A program made the translations under genes and the position numbers. DNA of 25,189 nt from contig JBMYQA010000061.1 of the NCBI GenBank assembly GCA_049600855.1, forward strand, positions 1 to 25,189. The letters are read 5' to 3'. Source of the stretch: JBMYQA01 sp049600855. Its GTDB lineage: Bacteria; Bacteroidota; Bacteroidia; Cytophagales; Flammeovirgaceae. This document shows, one piece after another, positions 15,999-23,700 of the stretch. How positions within the stretch are numbered: the first letter of the stretch is position 1; every line of letters starts with the position of its first letter. The notes under the pieces are model-generated. The model had not been told where the DNA came from and searched no databases. It saw only the letters and a program-made list of their open reading frames with translations.

Positions 15999-17609
15999 TT
16001 ACAAAGCTGGCTCTAATTTATTATATAACAACTCTTTTTCCCCAAATAAACGTTCTGCAACGGCTCCTTTTTCAATGCAATACTCCACAAGTTTGTTCGA
16101 TGCCACAATGGGTCGAGATTCGTCGGTATACTTGATGCTACTGATAAACTCTAGCCAAGGCTCTAGTCCCATCGCATATACGTACAATTCTTGTGGATTG
16201 AAGGTGTCAAATAAGGCTTTGCCTTGTTCAAAGTTAGAACCCGCTAAACGTCTGGAATTATCTTGATCACGAGAAATTTCCTCGGTGAGCAATGGCCCAT
16301 ACAACCACGTTAATGGCGCCCCATCGCACTCCATTCCTAAAAAGATAATGTCTACATTGCCAATTTGTTTTTGAATATGCTTGTACAGTTGAGGAGCTAC
16401 ATTACAAGAATCGGCAACAAATAGCATGGAGAAACCTCCTGATTGTACGTGATGACAAATTTTGGATTGAATGTTCAAATCGCAATGTTCTCCAATGAAC
16501 GGAATTCCCGTGATTTCACAATCTTCAAATTTGATGGATTCCATCTCGCTGATTTCCACAATATTATCAAAACCGATGTGGTTAAACATTAATTTTAAAT
16601 TAGGATCTTGCAAAGAACCTCCTGTAGTTCGCGGAACTACAATATTGCGGACTTTATGACGGAGTGGTAATAAGGTTTCAAATAATACATGATCTTGATG
16701 ATTGTGTGTAATGAGTACATAATCAATTACTTCTGGTAAATCCATGTCTGAAAAACGAGAGACATCATGATCGTAACCGTAGTAGCTCACTACAGGGTCG
16801 ATTAAGATGCTGACATCTTTCGTTTCTACCAAAATACAAGCATGACCAAAATAGCGCATTCTGATTTTATCGCCTGTATACGGTTGATAAGCAGGTGGTG
16901 CTTCTTCAGTGAATAAAGTGCTGAATAATGCTTCTTGCTCTTCCGTAATGCCGAGTGCTTCTTTCACTTCCTGATAAGAGCCCGCATTTCGCTTCATTTT
17001 ACAAAGTTGATCAATTCCTGTATGGCTGAATGGAATTGCTAAGTGTAAGACATTTGGCTCATCTAATCGTGGGGTACTGAGTACGAATGGGCGTTCGTCA
17101 TTGTCGGTAATCCAAAGGGCAATGCTTTGGGATGCTGGATTATAATATTCGCTCTTGAACAATAATTGCTCAAAGAAACGGTAAGATGGATTATGATTGA
17201 GGTCATATACCAACTCCACGTAGCCTTTGAGAATTTCGGGAACTTTGTCATACAACTCAAATAGCGAATAGCCTTTCGGGTGTGCTTTTAGTAAAGCCTC
17301 TAGTTCCTGAATGGCTTCTGTAAACTCCAATAAGTTTTTTTGTTTTTCTAGGGTCTGCTCTTTCAGTGCTTTGACTTCTGCTACGCGATTTATGGGGATA
17401 TCCATAAAAGGGCCTCCTTTCATTTTGGGGTTTTTCACCGCTGCCATGTGGATGTGTGGCGCTTGAATGAAGGAATTCATGATCTTCAAATGGCGACCTG
17501 TAATATTCATGGCTGAAGTTGCGGGAGAAATGAGGTGTGGCCATGCGTACCATCTATCGAATAATGGTTCGAGTACCACATTGGGTTTTAAGTAAACTTG
17601 ATCATTCAT
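15999..17609 (-). CDS. CmlA-type diiron beta-hydroxylase (metallo-beta-lactamase fold) acting on a carrier-bound amino acid
   Basis: The protein has 536 residues: an N-terminal domain of about 245 residues followed by a metallo-beta-lactamase fold (about 248-480). The metal motif HxHxDH is THNHQDH (H302, H304, D306, H307). The next ligand position is E374 (FIGEHCDL) instead of the usual MBL His, followed by D400 (FVADSCN). This layout, the two-domain architecture and the length match CmlA, the chloramphenicol-pathway enzyme that beta-hydroxylates an aminoacyl group on an NRPS carrier domain with a diiron centre. CmlA is about 530 residues, and from memory its HxHxDH/E/D ligands sit three residues further along. 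No His is found after H411, so the last CmlA ligand is unclear. The gene is 132 bp downstream of the NRPS, so its likely substrate is an amino acid loaded there. Confidence 0.8.
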   Translation of the reverse strand: MNDQVYLKPNVVLEPLFDRWYAWPHLISPATSAMNITGRHLKIMNSFIQAPHIHMAAVKNPKMKGGPFMDIPINRVAEVKALKEQTLEKQKNLLEFTEAIQELEALLKAHPKGYSLFELYDKVPEILKGYVELVYDLNHNPSYRFFEQLLFKSEYYNPASQSIALWITDNDERPFVLSTPRLDEPNVLHLAIPFSHTGIDQLCKMKRNAGSYQEVKEALGITEEQEALFSTLFTEEAPPAYQPYTGDKIRMRYFGHACILVETKDVSILIDPVVSYYGYDHDVSRFSDMDLPEVIDYVLITHNHQDHVLFETLLPLRHKVRNIVVPRTTGGSLQDPNLKLMFNHIGFDNIVEISEMESIKFEDCEITGIPFIGEHCDLNIQSKICHHVQSGGFSMLFVADSCNVAPQLYKHIQKQIGNVDIIFLGMECDGAPLTWLYGPLLTEEISRDQDNSRRLAGSNFEQGKALFDTFNPQELYVYAMGLEPWLEFISSIKYTDESRPIVASNKLVEYCIEKGAVAERLFGEKELLYNKLEPAL

Positions 17610-17687
17610 AGCTAGAAATAGGTTTATGGCTAAATGCCTTGTTATGTTTTATTTTTTTCATTTGCCGTTTAATTGATCAGCCGTGGG

Positions 17688-17707
17688 GGGCGTAAGGTTT
17701 TACGCCC
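17688..17707 (-). repeat. Intercistronic hairpin between NRPS and beta-hydroxylase genes
   Basis: GGGCGTAA (17688-17695) and TTACGCCC (17700-17707) form a perfect 8-bp GC-rich stem with a 4-nt loop, 34 bp after the NRPS stop on the transcribed strand. No T-run follows directly. An A-rich stretch lies nearer the next gene. It may be an attenuator or a 3' end protecting element within the operon. Confidence 0.55.
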
Positions 17708-17741
17708 ATACAGCACATTGGCTATAAAAAACGACAGCCTG

Positions 17742-20700
17742 TTACACACCTGCAATATCTATCAAATCTGTCACAGCCTTTTCAAGTTGTTGGGCTAATC
17801 CTGCTGCATGCGGATCTTGCAACATAGTCGCATGACTTCCGCCTACTTTTAGGGTTGAGAATTCTCCTGAAAGGAGTTTGTCCCAACCTCTTGTTTCAGA
17901 GGCATCATCATTGATTAACTCACTTGCTCGGAATAAGACGCTATGTCCTTCAAATACTTGCGCTTGGTAATTTGCCCCTGCTATGGAGTGTGCTTTCCAA
18001 ACGCGTAATAATCGAGCAAGCAGGGCTTGATTAAATTCAGGGAAATCGAAAATTGCTGCGGTCTGATGTTGTTCCATCAAATAGCTTAATCGCGCTTCTT
18101 CCGTAGTAATTTGTGGATATTCTTGCTGAATTTTTGTCCATAAGGCTTCTTTCTGGGCATCTTCTAAATGAGATAGCATGATTCCCGATTCTAAGAAGGA
18201 AAGCTCATGGGCTAAATCTGTTTTGTTTGCACTTTCCATTTCCGAATTCGTATCAAATAACACCAGTTTTTGTACCTGATCTCCAGTCGCTTTGAGTTGC
18301 TGAGCCATTTCAAAGGCAATCAATCCTCCAAAAGACCAACCAGCCAAAATGTACGGCCCTGCAGCTTGCATTTTCTTGATTTCCGCAATGTAACAAGCAG
18401 CCATGTCCTCCATAGTCGTATGGATTTCTTGCCCTGCTTCTAAGCCACTGGTTTGCAAGCCATAAACGGGCTGATCATCAGAAATGTGCTTCACCAAGTT
18501 GGCATAACTTAAAGCGGTTCCCATGATTGGTGGCACCAAGAAAATAGGCGTTTTGCTTCCTGTAGGCTTCAAGGGTACCAGCAACTGTGTTTTACTTTCC
18601 TGATGCATTGCTTGCTGAATCACTTGAGCCAACTGAGTAACAATGGGAGCTTGGAATAAAGCAGCAATTGGAAGATTTACGCCAAATGCCCGCTTGAGCT
18701 GATCGACCAATCGGACTGCCGTAAGTGAGTGTCCTCCTAACTCGAAGAAATTGTCGGAAGCGCCAATGCCTTGAATGTTCAGTAAATCCTGCCACAACGC
18801 AATGATTTTCGCTTCAATGGGATTGCTTGGAGCCACATAAGTTTCTTCAGAAACCGCAGCTTGATCTACCGCTGGCAATTGCTTGCGATCCACCTTGCCA
18901 TTGGTGTTTACTGGGAATTTATCTAAGTGTACGAAGTAGCCTGGAACCATGTAATCTGGCAAGCTTTCTAAAATATGACTTCTTAAAGTAGCTGGACTTA
19001 CCTTTTCAGAAGAAGTGAAATACGCACAGAGGTATTTGTCTGTTTTCTCTCCTTTAGCCAACACCACTGCTTGGCTAATGCTCGGATATTTTTCCAAGCA
19101 ACTTTCGATTTCTCCCAACTCAATTCGGAATCCTCGAATTTTTACTTGATGATCTTTTCGACCTAAAAACTCCATTTGGTTATTTGGAAGCATTCGGCCT
19201 AAGTCGCCTGTGCGGTACATGCGACCGCCAAGCTTGTCATTGAACGGATCGTCTACAAATGCTCGATTGGTCTTTTCCGAATCATTGGCATACCCTCTTG
19301 CCACACCAACACCACCAATGTACAATTCGCCTACCACTCCTTTGGGTACAGGATGTTGATCTTTATCTAAGATGTAGAAGAAGTTATTATCTATCGGTTT
19401 GCCATAAGGAATACTTGGCCAAAGTTCTCCGACTTCATGGATGGGGAAGTAATTCGACCAAACTGTTCCTTCTGTTGCGCCGCCTAAACTGATGGGTTGG
19501 GCATTTGGGAAATGATTTTTGATGCGATCAGGAAGGTTCACTGGAATCCAATCGCCACTCATAAATACCAATCGCAAATCGTGCTGTTGGTAAGTCGGAT
19601 CGGTCATTTCCAATTCACTGATCAGGTAATTCATAGTTGTGGGTACGGAGTCCCAAAAAGTGATGTTTTCGTTTTTTAGCAAAGTTTTGAGCTTGTCCAC
19701 CATTTGTACATCCTCCTTGCTCGCCATCACTACCGTTCCACCTGCTGCCAATATTCCAAAAATATCGTAAACCGATAAATCAAAGCACATCGAAGTGATG
19801 AACAATAAGCGATCATCCGCATTTACTTTGAACTCCTTATTTACCCATTCTACCAAATTTACGGCCGAATGGTGCTCAATCATCACCCCTTTTGGTCGAC
19901 CTGTAGAGCCTGAGGTATAAATGGTATACGCCAATTCAGTTGTATCTTTCTCCAAATTCAAATTATTGGAATCAAGGTGCTGGTAGGCTTCTTCTTTAAT
20001 GAGGATGCATTTTACCTGATTGCTTTGCGAAATCTCATACTCCGCATCTAATAAGGCAAGGTTTACATTCGAGTTTTCAATGATGTAGCTTTGTCGATCG
20101 AGTGGGTAATCAGGATCAATCGGTACATAAGCAGCGCCTGCTTTGAGGATGGCAAACATGCCAATAATCATATTAAAATCTCGTGAAGCAATTAAAGCGA
20201 CATTATCATCATTCTTAACCCCATGATTTAGTAAGAATCGCGCTAAAGCATTCGATTTTTTATTTAATTCTTGATAGCTCAATTCCTCACCTTTGCACCT
20301 TAATGCGGGATGGTTTGGTGTTTTTTCTGCTTGATTTTCAAAAAGTTGATGCAAGGTAGCTTCTTTGGAATAGGGTAGAATCGTATCATTAAATTGATAC
20401 AATAACTCATTTCGCTCTTCTTCATTCAGCAAGACGGAAGGATTGAGCGCTTGCTCTACACCAGCCGCAAAGTGCTTGAGAATACGCATGTATAATTCCA
20501 GCGCATAATGCATTTCCTCATCTTCAAAATAAGCAGGTAAATACTTGATTTTGACCGATAGAACGTCAAAGGTTTTATCCACTTCTAAATCAAACCAGGT
20601 ATTGGTCATCTCACCACCTTCTATGGCTTCGGCAGTTGCCAAAAGCGCTTCATTGTGGTACAGCTCATTGGTGATTTTTGCTTGCTCATGAATGTGAAAA

Positions 20701-23700
20701 TCCGTAAAGTTCAACAAGCAATCGAAAATCGGATTTTCCTTGGAAGTCCGTTCGCCAATAGCCGCAGCAATATCGCCTAAGTGAATTTCATTGACTTTCG
20801 CTTTAATCAAGTATTGGTTCACTTCTTTAATCAAGGTCAAGCTGTTTGTCACATGTTCCACCTGAATACGCACAGGAACGGTATTGAGGAAGCATCCCAA
20901 AATTTTATCTGCATCCTGAATCGCTGGGCGATCGTGAGAAACTACTCCTGTGACTACATCAGTCTCCGAGCAAATGAGGTGCATTAAGTAGACATGCGCG
21001 GCCAAACAGATTGACTTGAGTGAAATGTGGTGTTCACTGGCAATGGCTTCCAATTTGGGCAACACCGCAGGATCAATAGGCTTTCGAATCATGCGAGACC
21101 CAGTGCTATTGCGTTTTTGCTTGCCCGCATAATTAAACGGCAACTTATTGCGGGTATAATCGGCCAAGGTGGTTTTCCAAAAATCTTGAACGTTTTCAGA
21201 AGTTTTTTTCCCTAAAGTAATCGCACAATAATCTTTGTACGTATGCCTCAGTGCAGGCAATTCTAAGGATTCATTTGCAATGAGTTGCGATAATTCCGTG
21301 TTGAAGGTACTCACACTCCATCCATCCAATACCGCATGATGAACCGTCCAAACCAAGACATAAGAAGTCTCAGCAAGTTGGAATAAGTGAACGTGCCACA
21401 GCAATTCACCATTGAAACTAATGCGTTCTGCCAAATCATTCTGCAAATAGTTTTTGATCACACTAATTTGATCCGCTTGTGCTTGTCCTCGGAGATCGGA
21501 AGTTTGAAGTGGATTCTCCAAGGTTTCTACCACCACCTTGATTGGTTCTGAAAAACTGGAACGATAATATAAGGTTCGGAGAATAGGATGTCGGACTAAC
21601 AGCTTTTTAAGGCTGCTCATAAACAACTCCTGATTTGCAATTTCAATGGGATAGATGAACTGATCGTTGTAAATCGGTTCAGCAGGATTGAGTAGCGAAG
21701 AATAAATCATCCCTGTTTCAATGGGCGTGAAAGGATAAATATCTTCATAATTTTCTGGTAGCTTGTCTCCTTCTTCCTGTATAATCTTCGCTTTTAGCTC
21801 ATCAATCTCAAGCATTCCTCGTTTCCAAGCCGCTTGCGTAGATTGCTCATAATCCGCTTCCTCAATTACCTGTTGCAAGCCTTCAATAGTTGGGTAAGCA
21901 AATAAATCTTTGACTTCCAATTGGAGGTTGAGTTGATCATTAATCTGAGCAATTACGCGCACAGCCTTGAGTGAATCACCTCCCAGAGCAAAATAATCAT
22001 CGGTAATGCCTACCTGAGCCACTTTCAACACTTCTTGCCAAATGGCAGCGATTTGTGCTTCCTGCTCATTACGTGGTGGCACATAATTGGATGGTTCAAG
22101 CGAATCACTTTTCCAAGCTGGTAAAGCAGCTTTATCAATCTTACCATTTACCGTCAACTCAAAAGCTTCTACCTGAATAAAATGATTGGGAATCATGTAT
22201 TCGGGAATGCGCTGTTGCAGGTGCGTTCGAATCGTTTGCGCATCGACTTCTTTCTCAGCAGTGAAATAAGCACATAAAGCTTGATCATCAGCTAGTTCTT
22301 TTACAAGGGCAACTGCTTCTTTAATGTCAGGATGACTTAGTAAGCTTGTTTCCACTTCGGCAAGTTCAATTCGGTAGCCTCTTAACTTTACCTGATCGTC
22401 TGATCTTCCCAAATATTCTAAGGTTCCATTTGGAAGCCATCGGGCAATATCGCCTGTTTTATATACTTTTCCCGTTTGAGTAATTGGATTTTGAATGAAT
22501 CGCTCAGCAGTTAATGCCTCATTATTCAAATAACCTTTGGAAACTCCAATTCCTCCGATATACAATTCGCCCCAAACGCCAAAAGCTTGAGGTTGTACTT
22601 GCTCATTGAACACATATGCAACAGCTCCATCAATTGGATGACCAATGGATAAATCGTGTGCATCGCTCACCTGATTTACGGTACAACCTACCGTAGTTTC
22701 TGTTGGCCCATATTCATTAAAGATTTCGAGTTTAGCATTTAAAGCTTGAAGGGTTTGGATATGATGTGCTTGGAGCTTTTCCCCTCCTAAAATGACATGA
22801 CTCACATTACTTTTCTCGATATTCAATTCCTGAATCATGCGCACATGTGAAGGAGTGAGCTTTACCGCATTAATGGTGCTATCGGGTTCCATGATTTGCC
22901 TCAAGGTCTTGCTCATATCTTGTTGCTCATTGAAGATATGAATCTGATCACCACGCAATAAGGTTGTGAACACACTCGTAAGTGTAAGGTCAAATGCCAA
23001 TGAGGTGAACAAGGGAAAGTGGAATCCTGAATTTCCGCCAAAATAATACTGATTCGCCCAAAGCAAGTAATTACACGCATTTTGCTGGCTCACCACCACT
23101 CCTTTTGGATTCCCTGTAGAACCTGACGTGTAAATCACGTAAGCGGAATCCTCTCCTGTAGATACTACATTTAGGTTTTCTGTTGAGTCTTCTAAGGTTT
23201 CTAATTGGATATCAATTGCAAAGATATTGGGTGTCGGGAATTCCATATCAAAGAGCATTTCCGAATGGATAATGGCTCCTTTCACCTGAGCATCGTTTAA
23301 AATGTATTGGATTCTATTGGCTGGATATTGGCGATCGATGGGTAAAAATGCTGCTCCAGCTTTTAAGGTACCCAGCAGGGCAATGACGGCCTCAGGAGAT
23401 CGCTCTAAGAGTATCGCAACGACATCATTGGCCTGTAATTGGAAATTTTCTTTTAAGAAGTGAGCCAATTGATTAGCCTGCTCATTGAGTTGCTGATAGG
23501 TCAAAATTTGAGTTCCCATATGGCAAGCAATGTGTTGCGGATTTGCCAAAGCCGCTTGTTCCACCAATCCCTGAATGCTTGCTCCTGCTCCCCACGCTTT
23601 TTGCTGGAAATCAAATTTTTGAATTAAATCTTGTTGAATATCCCCTTTTAGTAATTGAATATTCCCTAAACGTTGAGCAGCATCTTCAACGACTTGCTGG

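Noticed and set aside
15922..16266. A 114-codon plus-strand ORF over the hydroxylase 3' end
   Set aside because: It is the antisense shadow of the beta-hydroxylase and includes the intercistronic hairpin.
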